Below are positions 41,305-49,792 of a stretch of DNA of 64,000 nt, piece by piece. Numbering within the stretch: position 1 is the first letter of the stretch; each line of letters begins with the position of its first letter. Position numbers and translations under genes: made by a program. The stretch covers positions 3,507,823-3,571,822 of the forward strand of contig NZ_CH672395.1 of NCBI RefSeq assembly GCF_000152985.1, read 5' to 3'. The notes under the pieces are model-generated. The model made no database searches. It saw nothing but the letters and a program-made list of their open reading frames with translations, and was not told where the DNA came from. This stretch comes from Leeuwenhoekiella blandensis MED217 (GTDB lineage Bacteria; Bacteroidota; Bacteroidia; Flavobacteriales; Flavobacteriaceae).

Positions 41305-41497
41305 AATTCAATTAATAATATATAAATGGTTAATAAATAATATACTTAGTTGACGGCCAGACGGCTGCTTAAAGGGGAGAGGTTCTAGGGAATCTTTAAA
41401 ATAACTTAAATTCCCACCCAACAAGAAATTTTTCGACGAAAACGTTGTATTTCAAGACAACCTGCACTTAAATATTTTATTATCAGATATTTGCAAA

Positions 41498-41528
41498 TTG
41501 ACTTAAGATTTTCATTAACTTAACCTTG
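41498..41528 (+). promoter_or_regulatory. Promoter of the M57 protease gene
   Basis: TTG (41498-41500), 20 bases, then TAACCTTG (41521-41528), one base from the TAnnTTTG consensus, 30 bp before the start codon. Confidence 0.5.
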
Positions 41529-41558
41529 ATTTATTAACCATTTTAAAACCAAGTAATT

Positions 41559-42398
41559 ATGAAAATCAAATCGCTTGTTATGTTGGGCGCACTGAGCTTG
41601 CTCTTTTCGTGCCAAAATGAACAACCTATCGCAGACCAGAAAGAAACTCTGGAACAAGAACTAGAAATTACGCCTAAAATCCTAAGTCAAATTGAAGCGC
41701 TGAGCTTGAATCCCGAGGATGTAGAAACCATTACAACAACTTTCCCTGACGGAAGCACGAGAACCAGCTTGCTGATCGAGGGAGATATCGCTATCAGTGC
41801 TGCAGAATTAGAAAGCATACGCCCTGTTGATATTAGCAACAAGCAATACCGCACCTATAATTTAGTAACTTCTCCCAGAGTTATCGAAGTAATTGGTTAT
41901 ACAGGCCTGGGCTTCAATCAAAATTTAACAGCACTGCAACAGGATGCACTTACCGAAGCTGTAGCAAATTATAATGATCTGAATTTAGGGCTAAGTTTCA
42001 ATCTTACATTCACCAATGATCTTACCAACGCAGACATTATTGTATTTCAAAATCCAAATGGCGCTGCTGGTGGTGTTGCCGGTTTTCCTTCTGCAGGAAA
42101 TCCTTATCTATATGTTCAGATCTATTCTGGTATGGAAAATTATAGTTTAGAAGTTAACACCCATGTTATGACGCATGAGATTGGTCATACCTTGGGACTT
42201 AGACATACTGACTGGTTTACACGTCAGAGTTGTGGTCGACCTAGTTTTGGCGAACTCGCTAATCCTTCAGGGGCTGTTCATATTCCGGGAACTCCGTACA
42301 GGTTGGATCCTAATTCTGTAATGCTCTCTTGTTTTGGCCTGGATGAGACCGGAGAATTTGGGAGATACGATATTGTAGCTCTTGAGTATCTTTATTAA
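41559..42398 (+). CDS. M57-family zinc metalloprotease, lipoprotein
   Basis: A 279-residue lipoprotein (lipid Cys18 in LLFSCQN) with a C-terminal metzincin-type protease domain of the M57 / dual-action HEIGH family. The zinc motif is complete at residues 206-216, HEIGHTLGLRH. A Cys pair (SCGRPS and MLSCFG) probably forms a disulphide near the active site. It is probably tethered to the cell surface and digests extracellular protein. It is a single-gene unit with a promoter and a strong terminator. Confidence 0.92.
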   Translation: MKIKSLVMLGALSLLFSCQNEQPIADQKETLEQELEITPKILSQIEALSLNPEDVETITTTFPDGSTRTSLLIEGDIAISAAELESIRPVDISNKQYRTYNLVTSPRVIEVIGYTGLGFNQNLTALQQDALTEAVANYNDLNLGLSFNLTFTNDLTNADIIVFQNPNGAAGGVAGFPSAGNPYLYVQIYSGMENYSLEVNTHVMTHEIGHTLGLRHTDWFTRQSCGRPSFGELANPSGAVHIPGTPYRLDPNSVMLSCFGLDETGEFGRYDIVALEYLY

Positions 42399-42401
42399 GG
42401 T

Positions 42402-42440
42402 AAAAGGAAACTGCTTACTACAAATAAGCAGTTTCCTTTT
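42402..42440 (+). terminator. Terminator after M57 protease gene
   Basis: A perfect 16-bp stem (42402-42417 with 42425-42440), a seven-base loop and a long T-run, directly after the stop codon. Confidence 0.9.
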
Positions 42441-42462
42441 TTTATACACATCTGTTTTTTTT

Positions 42463-43572
42463 TTAAACAGGCGCATTTTCTTCAATCAATTTTTCTTCTT
42501 TTAATTCAGCCCATAGATCGGCAGGAATTTTTACTGAAAAAGAAGTTGCATTTGCTGCAGACTGCTCTGCAGTACTCGCACCGGGAATTACAGAGCCTAC
42601 CACAGGATGCGCTGCACAGAACTGCAATGCTACCGTACGTAAATCTACGCCATAGTTATTGATGATAGCATTCATTTTCTCTCGCTTTTCTACCATGTCT
42701 TGAGGCATTTTTCCGCCATAGTTCCAGCGATCCCGATTGGCTAAGAATCCGGCGTTCAATGGACCTCCAATTACAGCGCTCACATCCTTCTTCTCCATCG
42801 CAGGAAAAACTTCATTCAACGCATTCTTATGTTCTGCTAAAGAATATTGAATCGCAACAAGCATCACATCAGGATCTGCCACTTCCAAGCATTTTAAAAT
42901 GGGCTGTGGAGTATTTACGCCCATTCCCCAGCCTTTGATCAGGCCTTCTTCACGCATTTTGGTCAATTCAGGAAATGCTCCTTTTTGCGCGATCTCAAAA
43001 TGTTTAACCCAATCTTTGCCTAAGTCTCCATTATCTGGGGATAAATCGTGAACAAAAACAATATCTAAAGAGGCTAAGCCCAAGCGATGTAGGCTATCTT
43101 CAACAGATTTACGTACTCCTTCAGCAGTGTAATCATAGTTATGCTTGAAGTTGAGCTTTCCCTCCCACAATAAATCTGGGTTTGGTGTAAAACCTGCATT
43201 AGGTTCCAGAACACGTCCTACTTTAGTTGAAATTAAAAAATCCTCCCGCTTTTGTTCAAACAAAAAATGTCCTAATCTACGTTCGCTAAGCCCCAAACCA
43301 TACCACGGTGAAGTATCAAAATAACGTACGCCGTTATCCCAGGCCGCTTGAAGGGTTTGCGTAGTTGCCGCGTTAGAGTTCTTGTGAAAACCATTTCCAA
43401 AAGCAACTCCACCTATACCATGTATAGCAGGGAAATCTATTGGTGTTCGCGCCAAGCCTTGAGGTGCAGCAAAAGGAATTTTTGTTTCTGACCGTGCCGT
43501 ATTAAAAGGTGCCGAAACCAAAGCTGCCGAAGCAAGTGCCGATTTTGTAATAAAGTTTCTTCGTGATGTCAT
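42463..43572 (-). CDS. Tat-exported aldo/keto reductase
   Basis: A 369-residue aldo/keto reductase. The N-terminus is a twin-arginine signal (SRRNFITKSALASAALVSA), so it is probably exported folded with its cofactor. The tetrad is intact: Asp and Tyr in FDTSPWYGLG (about residue 86), Lys in ISTKVGR and His in VFVHDLS. The fold places it with AKR members related to D-threo-aldose 1-dehydrogenase; the substrate is uncertain. It stands alone; the convergent M57 protease gene ends 65 bp away across a terminator. Confidence 0.9.
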   Translation of the reverse strand: MTSRRNFITKSALASAALVSAPFNTARSETKIPFAAPQGLARTPIDFPAIHGIGGVAFGNGFHKNSNAATTQTLQAAWDNGVRYFDTSPWYGLGLSERRLGHFLFEQKREDFLISTKVGRVLEPNAGFTPNPDLLWEGKLNFKHNYDYTAEGVRKSVEDSLHRLGLASLDIVFVHDLSPDNGDLGKDWVKHFEIAQKGAFPELTKMREEGLIKGWGMGVNTPQPILKCLEVADPDVMLVAIQYSLAEHKNALNEVFPAMEKKDVSAVIGGPLNAGFLANRDRWNYGGKMPQDMVEKREKMNAIINNYGVDLRTVALQFCAAHPVVGSVIPGASTAEQSAANATSFSVKIPADLWAELKEEKLIEENAPV

Positions 43573-43847
43573 AGCTTATATATTTTGATTTTTTGTTTTT
43601 TCGCAAACTGAAAAAGCATTAATGCTTTTTCAACCTGTTTATTAGAGCCGCGCTTTATAAGTTTTTTTCCTAAAGCAGCCGTAATCTTAAGCCTGTAGCT
43701 CTAAAACAAAATAACAACCGACAATTGAGATCGCTACTGTAAAAACCTATGAGGAGCCTGTAATTTCCCATCACAAAACACTATCATAAAATTAACAGAA
43801 TGGAGCACTGATATGGCTTTTTAAGGGATCACAAACAGCCTGAAATT
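43573..43847. other. Intergenic region upstream of the reductase
   Basis: About 275 bp with no credible gene. Apart from the palindrome at 43610-43631 I see no conserved site. It ends at the hairpin that marks the edge of the accessory region. Confidence 0.5.
43610..43631. repeat. 22-bp perfect palindrome upstream of the reductase gene
   Basis: GAAAAAGCATTAATGCTTTTTC reads the same on both strands (22 bp, given here as GAAAAAGCATT and its complement). It lies 38 bp upstream of the reductase start codon and could be an operator or the end of an upstream transcript. Confidence 0.5.
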
Positions 43848-43850
43848 AAA

Positions 43851-43882
43851 AAAGTGGCTAGTTTGTTCAAACTAACCACTTT
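43851..43882 (-). terminator. Hairpin terminator beside a tRNA-like remnant
   Basis: A 15-bp stem (43851-43865 with 43868-43882, one mismatch) followed on the minus strand by six T. It lies ~10 bp past the tRNA-3'-end-like sequence, exactly where a tRNA gene's own terminator would be. Confidence 0.65.
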
Positions 43883-43886
43883 TCAA

Positions 43887-43910
43887 CTTGTGACCCCGGA
43901 GGGATTCAGT
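43887..43910 (-). other. tRNA 3'-end-like remnant; possible attachment-site scar
   Basis: On the minus strand the sequence runs GAATCCCTCC then GGGGTCAC, which resembles the T-loop, T-stem and acceptor 3' strand of a tRNA. No tRNA body precedes it: the sequence toward higher coordinates is a decayed toxin gene. With the terminator just downstream, this is the pattern left at the far end of an element that integrated into a tRNA 3' end. The tRNA identity is not determined. Confidence 0.4.
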
Positions 43911-43929
43911 ATTTTTAATAAAACCCTAG

Positions 43930-44293
43930 AAAACAGCGTCTCTAAGCGATTTTCAAAATTTTTGCTTGTCGGATCGCTACCTTACGTTTTGATGCTATTT
44001 ACCTGACATTCAATTCAAAGGTAGTATTTTCATCTAAAACAACAAGCCTATCAGCAAAAATGCTCATTTAAAATTATATTTCAACTAGTTCTTCAAAGTC
44101 CAATTTAATGAGTTCCCAAATTTCACCAAGTCACCCTTGATACACCCTATTAAATAAGATTTACCAAGCCCAGAAAAGTATCTCTCAGAATAGTCTTAAT
44201 TTTTTCAAAATCTATACTACCATATGGGCATCGCTGAACAAATCAATATCAATAGACTCTCGATGACCAAGTTAGAAGACTCAACGAGTTATC
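43930..44293 (-). pseudogene. Decayed AbiEii-type nucleotidyltransferase toxin
   Basis: Immediately after the antitoxin stop, the minus strand reads in successive shifted frames as fragments of one AbiEii/MenT-like nucleotidyltransferase. A first piece resembles TSLSL; then LGHRESIDIDLFSDA carries the GSx..DxD-type active site (DIDLF); a shift at 44225 is followed by PYGSIDFEKIKTILRDTF; another shift gives GLGKSYLIGCIKGDLVK. Several frameshifts and stops break the frame, so no toxin is made. The remaining sequence to about 43930 resembles the domain end but is hard to read. The order antitoxin then toxin is the family's normal operon order. Confidence 0.7.
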
Positions 44294-44295
44294 TC

Positions 44296-44808
44296 CTACT
44301 CTATAAGATTATAATTCTTGAGATTTTCTTCAAAAGAGGGTAAATAACTTTTCTTGATCGATTGAACAATCTTCTTAACAGTCTGTCTCCCGTAAAATGC
44401 AAGAAGCTCTTGTATTTCTTTTCCGTTTCCGCGCTCAAGTACGCGTTGTATTACAGCACGCTTGTTTTTATCCCAATCTATCTGCTCTAATTGAGTATCC
44501 CAAAAGAGCGCTTTTCTAAAATGATTGAGGTTGGGAATTCTCCTATAGTTTGCCGCAATTTGTTGCTGCACATCATAGCTGGCTTGCAGGAGCATAAAGT
44601 AATCTGGCTGTACGCTAAAAACATCTCCCAGCTTAATAGAAAGTTTTGCATTTATGGCTCTTCGCCCGTTTAAAATTGCGCTAATGGTTTGTTTATGCTC
44701 ATCAATAGTTCGCGCTAAATCACTTGCGGTAGTCCCGCGCTTTTTTAAAGCACGTTTTAAAACAGCTCCGGGATGAACACCCTTTATTTTATCCAGATCA
44801 GGTAGCAT
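44296..44808 (-). CDS. HTH (HigA-type) DUF6922-like antitoxin
   Basis: A 170-residue protein: N-terminal XRE-type HTH (residues 10-65, VHPGAVLKRALKKRG and ASDLARTIDEHKQTISAIL) and a C-terminal domain LFWDTQLEQIDWDKNKR..VIQRVLERGNGKEIQELLAFYG typical of DUF6922 antitoxins. In the family it represses its own operon and neutralises an AbiEii-type nucleotidyltransferase. Here the partner is the decayed gene just downstream, so this antitoxin is an orphan. The ATG at 44808 fits the start MLPDLDKIKG. Confidence 0.82.
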   Translation of the reverse strand: MLPDLDKIKGVHPGAVLKRALKKRGTTASDLARTIDEHKQTISAILNGRRAINAKLSIKLGDVFSVQPDYFMLLQASYDVQQQIAANYRRIPNLNHFRKALFWDTQLEQIDWDKNKRAVIQRVLERGNGKEIQELLAFYGRQTVKKIVQSIKKSYLPSFEENLKNYNLIE

Positions 44809-44943
44809 GGCAAAAACTTTCTGTAAAGATAGCAAATAAAGTAAACAAAAATGTTTACTAAAAGACCATATATGCAATTCTTCGAATAATCCGTTAAATT
44901 ATGTAACGGGGTATTCTATTAATGAATAGCTTTTATTAGCCAC

Positions 44944-45438
44944 TTATTTAATTCCACCATATTTTGCAGGAATTGGTTTTCCTTTAGATTCCATAGTCCA
45001 CAAAAGACTAACGATCCACCAGCGCCCTTTATAATACGTTAATTGATAACTATTCACTCCTTTATCATCAACTCCCTCAGAGTCCTTTCCATAAAATGTC
45101 TGAAACACCTGAGCTATACCATTATATTCATCTACAACTTTATGGATTTCTTTTTCAAGATATCCTTCTTCATAGTAAGGATCTTTTAAAAGCGTCAGAA
45201 AATCGTCTAGTGAAACAGATTCAGCTTTTATAGAATCTGCAACTGTAAATTGGGCTGCTGGATGGAATAAATTCCGAACTGCTGCAGTATCCATTTTCTC
45301 CCCTTTTTCTATGCTTATTTCCTCAAGGAGCTCATTGATAATTCCATCAATAGATGTAACAGAACTATCTGATTGCTCCTGAGCTAAAGCATTAATGGAA
45401 ATGCTTAGGAAAAGCAGTAGAAAACGATAATGTTTCAT
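44944..45438 (-). CDS. Secreted NTF2-like protein of unknown function
   Basis: A 164-residue exported protein with a signal peptide (residues 1-19, ALAQ). The mature protein has an NTF2/SnoaL-type layout: MDTAAVRNLFHPAAQFTV near the start, and the C-terminal YQLTYYKGRWWIVSLLWT strand typical of the cone fold. It starts seven bases after the preceding lipoprotein's stop and is in the same operon. The ligand or reaction is unknown. Confidence 0.75.
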   Translation of the reverse strand: MKHYRFLLLFLSISINALAQEQSDSSVTSIDGIINELLEEISIEKGEKMDTAAVRNLFHPAAQFTVADSIKAESVSLDDFLTLLKDPYYEEGYLEKEIHKVVDEYNGIAQVFQTFYGKDSEGVDDKGVNSYQLTYYKGRWWIVSLLWTMESKGKPIPAKYGGIK

Positions 45439-45445
45439 AGTGTGT

Positions 45446-46426
45446 TTATTTTTCTTCGATTTTTATTGTTCCATTCACCCAGTCTGGTAAATAAAGGCGC
45501 ATTCCAGTTTTTGTTTCAATAGCGATCAACTTATTTCTTAATTGAACTGATGGCAGTCCAATAGCGCTTCTTGCCTTATTTATTTGCGAGATATTCGATA
45601 TGTTAGGAGGTATAAGATAACCGTAGGAGGACTCCTTCCATTCTGAGGTAACTGCTTTCTTCCAATCTTCGGGCAATGCAATTTCATATGGAGAGATATA
45701 GCCTTCTTTTAGGAATTGCATCAATTTTGGCTTTATAAAATCAAATAGGGTATCTTCTCTTACATATGCAACTCCTTGAGAATTGTGGTGACTCAAAATA
45801 GTTGAAACCCAGAAATCATTTCCTATGAGAAACTCCCCAGGATACCCCTTGCGTTCTATGATATCGATTAAATCGGACAGTTGTTTTTCACTATGTTCAG
45901 GAAAATTTTCTGAAATGAATTTTTCTTGTTCTTCCTCATCTTCTATAACATAGGCTTTATACGCGAGTTTCTGATCCTTTTCGATCATTGCGTGAACGCT
46001 ACTTCTAATAGTGGTATCAATGCTATTTAAGAATTGATCGTGTAAGTGTTCATAGTGTTCTTCTATCAGCTCCCAATCAGAAGCAAGTAGGTGTTTTGCC
46101 AGGAATGTATGCTCTTTGAGGTGACCCAACTCCCAGCCATTAGAAATCCCTTTTTTAATGTAAATTAATCCTTTCTCCTTTTCTCCAATTAAGAAAGAAA
46201 GTTGAGCAGCGACTTTATAGTCACGAAGAAAAATGAAATCATACTGATTAAATAACTTTTCATAACGAATCAATGCTTTCTCATATTTTTCTAGACTAAT
46301 TAATGTTTCTGCTGCTATAATTTCTGAATGATATTGCGTGTAATCATTAGTCTTATTTTCAACCTTATCACAAGCATTCAAAATACATAAAAGGCCAAAG
46401 AGAATAATCAAGTATTTAATTTTCAT
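45446..46426 (-). CDS. Lipoprotein with TPR-like region, DUF6624-like
   Basis: A 326-residue lipoprotein (lipid Cys19 in LNACDK). The N-terminal third is a TPR-like helical repeat (EKYEKALIRYEKLFNQYDF). The second half starts with a MIEKDQK segment and continues IIERKGYPGEFLIGNDFWV and ILSHHNSQG, resembling the DUF6624 pattern of an Asp-Gln helix and His pair; the match is by eye only. It is the upstream partner of the secreted NTF2-like gene and follows the M20 amidohydrolase by 26 bp. Function unknown. Confidence 0.65.
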   Translation of the reverse strand: MKIKYLIILFGLLCILNACDKVENKTNDYTQYHSEIIAAETLISLEKYEKALIRYEKLFNQYDFIFLRDYKVAAQLSFLIGEKEKGLIYIKKGISNGWELGHLKEHTFLAKHLLASDWELIEEHYEHLHDQFLNSIDTTIRSSVHAMIEKDQKLAYKAYVIEDEEEQEKFISENFPEHSEKQLSDLIDIIERKGYPGEFLIGNDFWVSTILSHHNSQGVAYVREDTLFDFIKPKLMQFLKEGYISPYEIALPEDWKKAVTSEWKESSYGYLIPPNISNISQINKARSAIGLPSVQLRNKLIAIETKTGMRLYLPDWVNGTIKIEEK

Positions 46427-46452
46427 AATTAAATTATCGCCAAATATTCTTT

Positions 46453-47745
46453 TTATTTTAAGCGCTCTACGATAAGAGACGAAAACAGATTCACACCTGT
46501 TTTTATACAGCTTTCATCCACTGTAAAATTGGGTGAATGGGTTTGCGCAATAATGCCTTTTTCGTAATTAGAACCTCCCATAAAAAAATATACACTGGGC
46601 ACTTTAGGCTGAAAAAATGCAAAATCATCGCTTCTACCATCGGCAACAACACCATACATGCGAAGCACTTTATCCTTTCCATAAATTGTCGATAACTGAG
46701 CTAAACAGGCATTAACCAATTTTTCATTATTATCTAAAGTTGGAAATACATCAACCAATGCTGCTTTTATTAGTTTATCTGCATATGGAGAGGCAAGTAT
46801 TTGGTTTTTAAGGTTCGAAATTGCGGAATCCCGCTGCTTTTTATCACTAAAACTTAAAAAAGCTCGTATTTCCAGCTTATTTTCTGTTTCCGTTATGCTG
46901 AAGTTGTTCTTCTCGACCGTGGTAAAATTTGTGTAGATTGAATTTGGTGCAGCAATCCCTAGTTCCGGATCGCCCATGTTTTGCATGTTCCAAAATTTAC
47001 TTTCAGGAGCAACATTCTCAAGCCCCCTTATCTGACGTTTTGCAAAAGCGATCAATGCTTTATTATCTGTTACGTTTTGGAAACTAAGATGAATCTGCTT
47101 ATAATCAGAAAACATTTCCTCGGATTTTGTAGCAATGGTTCCGGTGGGAAAAGGAGTAACATGCATCGCATACATCTCTTCCGGGTGGATAATATCAAAC
47201 AACCCATCATCTATCATAGCCAACGCCCCTTTTATATTTTCTTCTGAAGGTTGAAAAACAAAGTATACGGTACCTTCCAACTGTTCTTTTTGGCTGGACA
47301 AGACATTGGCGATACCCAAAGCAACTGCAGTATGCACATCATGTCCGCAAATATGACGAACTCCTTCGTTTCTGGATTCAAAATCGACGACATCGGGAGC
47401 AGTTGAGGGCATGGCATCAATATCTGCACGCCAGGCTATTTTTTTGCCCGGTTTTGCTCCTTTCAAAATTCCCACTACACCATACCCACCAATATTAGTT
47501 TTTACCTCAAGTCCAAGACCAATCAAATACTCAGCGATTTTCTCAGATGTTCTTTTCTCCTCCCCACTGATTTCCGGATACCTATGCAAATCCCTACGAA
47601 TGTTGATCAGACTGTCAAAAATTTGCGCTGTTTGCTTTTTAATATCCTGATGAATGCGTTCTGGTGTATTTTGACCGAAGGCGGAAATAGCCACTAGCAC
47701 AAAAAAGAATAGGCTTAATATATCACGTAACATTTTAGACTTCAT
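46453..47745 (-). CDS. Secreted M20-family amidohydrolase
   Basis: A 430-residue M20D-type metallo-amidohydrolase with a signal peptide (about residues 1-24, FVLVAISAFGQ), so probably periplasmic. The dinuclear metal site ligands are visible: CGHDVHTA (His), FQPSEENIKGA (Glu) and, near the end, TVDESC/HSPNF. RRDLHRYPEISGEE is the family opening. It hydrolyses N-acyl or N-carbamoyl amino acid or hippurate-like substrates; specificity cannot be read. The ATG at 47745 is preferred; a longer frame to 47832 runs back into the regulator gene. Confidence 0.9.
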   Translation of the reverse strand: MKSKMLRDILSLFFFVLVAISAFGQNTPERIHQDIKKQTAQIFDSLINIRRDLHRYPEISGEEKRTSEKIAEYLIGLGLEVKTNIGGYGVVGILKGAKPGKKIAWRADIDAMPSTAPDVVDFESRNEGVRHICGHDVHTAVALGIANVLSSQKEQLEGTVYFVFQPSEENIKGALAMIDDGLFDIIHPEEMYAMHVTPFPTGTIATKSEEMFSDYKQIHLSFQNVTDNKALIAFAKRQIRGLENVAPESKFWNMQNMGDPELGIAAPNSIYTNFTTVEKNNFSITETENKLEIRAFLSFSDKKQRDSAISNLKNQILASPYADKLIKAALVDVFPTLDNNEKLVNACLAQLSTIYGKDKVLRMYGVVADGRSDDFAFFQPKVPSVYFFMGGSNYEKGIIAQTHSPNFTVDESCIKTGVNLFSSLIVERLK

Positions 47746-47818
47746 TTTGTTATGTTTTGATTGATGTAACAAAGATGCAATCGAACAGTGATCCCTACCT
47801 GTCACATATGTGACAAAA

Positions 47819-48409
47819 TCAGTTCTTGGCAAGTTTTCTTCGTATTCTACTCAGGGATTGTCTTTCTACACCCAGAAAAGAAGATAGATCCGTTAAACTG
47901 ATGCGCTGGATCAGATCTGGATTTTCATTAATGAATTTCAAGTACCTTTCTTCTGCAGTATTAAACAAAAAACTCTCAACTCTATCATTCAAAATAGTCA
48001 AAACCATCTCTGCAATAAGCCTGCCTTGCATTTCACTATTCTTGAATCGTTTATAGCTTTCCATTATCGATGAATACGGCAGGCGCACAACTGTAGTTGG
48101 CTCTAAGCATTTAAAGTAATACTTGGTAGGTATTTGTCTTAAATAAGCAGGATAATCGGTAACATAAGCGCACTCCTTGGTGAATCCTGTAGTTATAGCG
48201 TTGCCTTTTTCATTTATATAATACCTTCGAATAAGGCCTTCACAAATAAAACACATATGCGACTGAACTTCCCCGGCTTTTAAAAAGTAATCCCCTTTCT
48301 CAAAAGATGCCACAGACAAATGCATTTTAAAGAATTCCTTTTCCTTTTTTGTAGCATAGGTTAATTGGTTTAAATATAAATCGAAGTATTGCTTATGGGT
48401 TTCTGTCAT
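47819..48409 (-). CDS. Crp/Fnr-family transcriptional regulator
   Basis: A 196-residue regulator with an N-terminal cyclic-nucleotide-binding-type domain (FLKAGEVQSHMCFICEGLIRR) and a C-terminal HTH (RISLTDLSSFLGVERQSLSRIRRKL). The cNMP-binding arginine and glutamate signature is not clear, as in many flavobacterial members that sense other signals. The ATG at 48409 is the normal start. It lies 73 bp upstream of the M20 gene on the same strand and may control it. Confidence 0.9.
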   Translation of the reverse strand: MTETHKQYFDLYLNQLTYATKKEKEFFKMHLSVASFEKGDYFLKAGEVQSHMCFICEGLIRRYYINEKGNAITTGFTKECAYVTDYPAYLRQIPTKYYFKCLEPTTVVRLPYSSIMESYKRFKNSEMQGRLIAEMVLTILNDRVESFLFNTAEERYLKFINENPDLIQRISLTDLSSFLGVERQSLSRIRRKLAKN

Positions 48410-48983
48410 TTTGAGTGTATTGCAAACATATACATTGACACTAAAGATATGCATATCTCCAAAATTGACAGATTACCAATTGTTTATAGGATCATTGCAA
48501 ACGAGAAAACCGGCGTTGAGGTAATGTACTATATCCCTCATCTCATAGATTAACATAGCCTTTCAGACTCTAAGAAACCAAACGGTGTAGCTATTCTAGA
48601 ACAGGTTAAGAGACCTAAAGCTCCCCGTAAATCACCTCAGGGCAAGACTAGGGGAATGAAACCCTTTTATCGAGAAGAATGAAGCACGATGAAACCACAC
48701 TGAATCCACAGTGAGTCCACACTGCAACCACAGTTTACCACACTTTTTGTAGGTGAGTGTAGGTATATCATAGAAATAATGAAGGAGCATATAGTGTTAT
48801 CCTTACTTGTGGCCTACTATATTAAAGGGTTCGGGTTCAAAAGGAAGTTTACAGTATCGGTTCGATTTGCACCAGTTGTTTCTGTTTGTTTGTGCCATTT
48901 TAAAGATCAAGTAAATACTATCCTATAGTTTAAACGAAGTGATATGCACAACACATTTAATCCAATGGACCTGCCTATGGTAA
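48410..48983. other. Intergenic region with phased CCACA motifs and a possible gene remnant
   Basis: A 570-bp gap without an intact gene. From about 48568 to 48683 the plus strand is open and reads KKPNGVAILEQVKRPKAPRKS and on to a stop (written here in part), which looks like a worn coding fragment I cannot identify. From 48695 to 48744 five CCACA motifs follow at 11, 11, 11 and 10 base spacing. The rest has no recognisable feature. Confidence 0.4.
48695..48744. repeat. Five helically phased CCACA(C/G)T motifs
   Basis: CCACA starts at 48695, 48706, 48717, 48728 and 48738, that is, on one face of the DNA helix. The units read CCACACTG, CCACAGTG, CCACACTG, CCACAGTT, CCACACTT. It looks like a protein-binding array or a decayed iteron. 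Confidence 0.45.
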
Positions 48984-49424
48984 TTATTTTTGTGCTCTGG
49001 CTTTACTTATTTTCAATTCGGTTGCTACTTTTTTTTCAATTTCCCTTTGCTTAAAATCAAACCAATCTTGTCTAAAATGTGATTGATCTATTATATTTTT
49101 AAAATTCTGAAATGGCTTTTTGTTTTCTAATACGTTTCCCAATACTGCCTTAAGATGCTGATCAGTTAATTGGTGTACAAACGATTCCATAATTTTAAAG
49201 GACTCAAAGCTTTCGAGAACATCAAATTTTATAAAATCTGTTTTGTTATTCTCTATCCTTGCAAAATCCTCTGCAAAAGCCTCTTTAAAGTCCTCTTGGT
49301 CTGATATATAAATATTTCCTGGGATTGCAATAACTTCATTTGTTTTCAAATTCAAATAGCAATCAAATCCGCAATCCAATTCCTGCGCAATATTCTTGAT
49401 GATATGTTGGTTAAGATTATCCAA
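48984..49424 (-). CDS. UPF0158 family protein
   Basis: A 146-residue soluble protein of the UPF0158 family. The N-terminal IAQELDCGFDCYLNLKTNEVIAIP (given in part) and the central VLESFESFKIMESFVHQL and ending QRLIEKK-like FKQREIEKKV are the family blocks. Function unknown. Its start codon lies inside the end of the DUF3024 gene (8-base overlap), so they form a two-gene unit. It is the leftmost gene of the cassette-like array. Confidence 0.82.
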   Translation of the reverse strand: MDNLNQHIIKNIAQELDCGFDCYLNLKTNEVIAIPGNIYISDQEDFKEAFAEDFARIENNKTDFIKFDVLESFESFKIMESFVHQLTDQHLKAVLGNVLENKKPFQNFKNIIDQSHFRQDWFDFKQREIEKKVATELKISKARAQK

Positions 49425-49758
49425 AAAAGCAACCGTATTTATCTTCTTTAATTACATTAATCATTTGGTCCAAGTGTGTTGATTTGGGGAAAGGTTCATA
49501 AAGTTCCCATTTGCCACTTGCCCGCATCCAATATAAATTCCATTCTTTTCTGGACTTATAAAATCTGATTTTAGCAAATTCAATAGTTTGTAGCTCTTCT
49601 GGATTGTTCCAAAAAGGTCTGACTTCATAAAGAATTGCAACTTTGCCATCGTAAGAATATCCAAAATCCAATTGCTCACGTGTTTTTTTATCTTCGGGTC
49701 GCAATGACTCCACATATTTTTTTATTGTAGATTCATTGATATCGATTGCTATACCCAT
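49417..49758 (-). CDS. DUF3024 family protein
   Basis: A 113-residue DUF3024-type protein. The family blocks ILYEVRPFWNN, FAKIRFYKSRKEWNLYWMR and the C-terminal EDKYGCFFG are present. I prefer the ATG at 49758 (MGIAIDINES), which is the usual start; a GTG at 49782 would add eight residues. A 152-bp IS1182 derivative lies just upstream. Function unknown; it is paired with UPF0158 in one cassette. Confidence 0.8.
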   Translation of the reverse strand: MGIAIDINESTIKKYVESLRPEDKKTREQLDFGYSYDGKVAILYEVRPFWNNPEELQTIEFAKIRFYKSRKEWNLYWMRASGKWELYEPFPKSTHLDQMINVIKEDKYGCFFG

Positions 49759-49792
49759 CCATTCTATTTTTACCTTGCCCACTATGCCAAGG

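Noticed and set aside
43887-43910. A complete tRNA gene
   Set aside because: Only a 3'-end-like stretch is present; the sequence where the anticodon and D arms should be is a decayed toxin gene.
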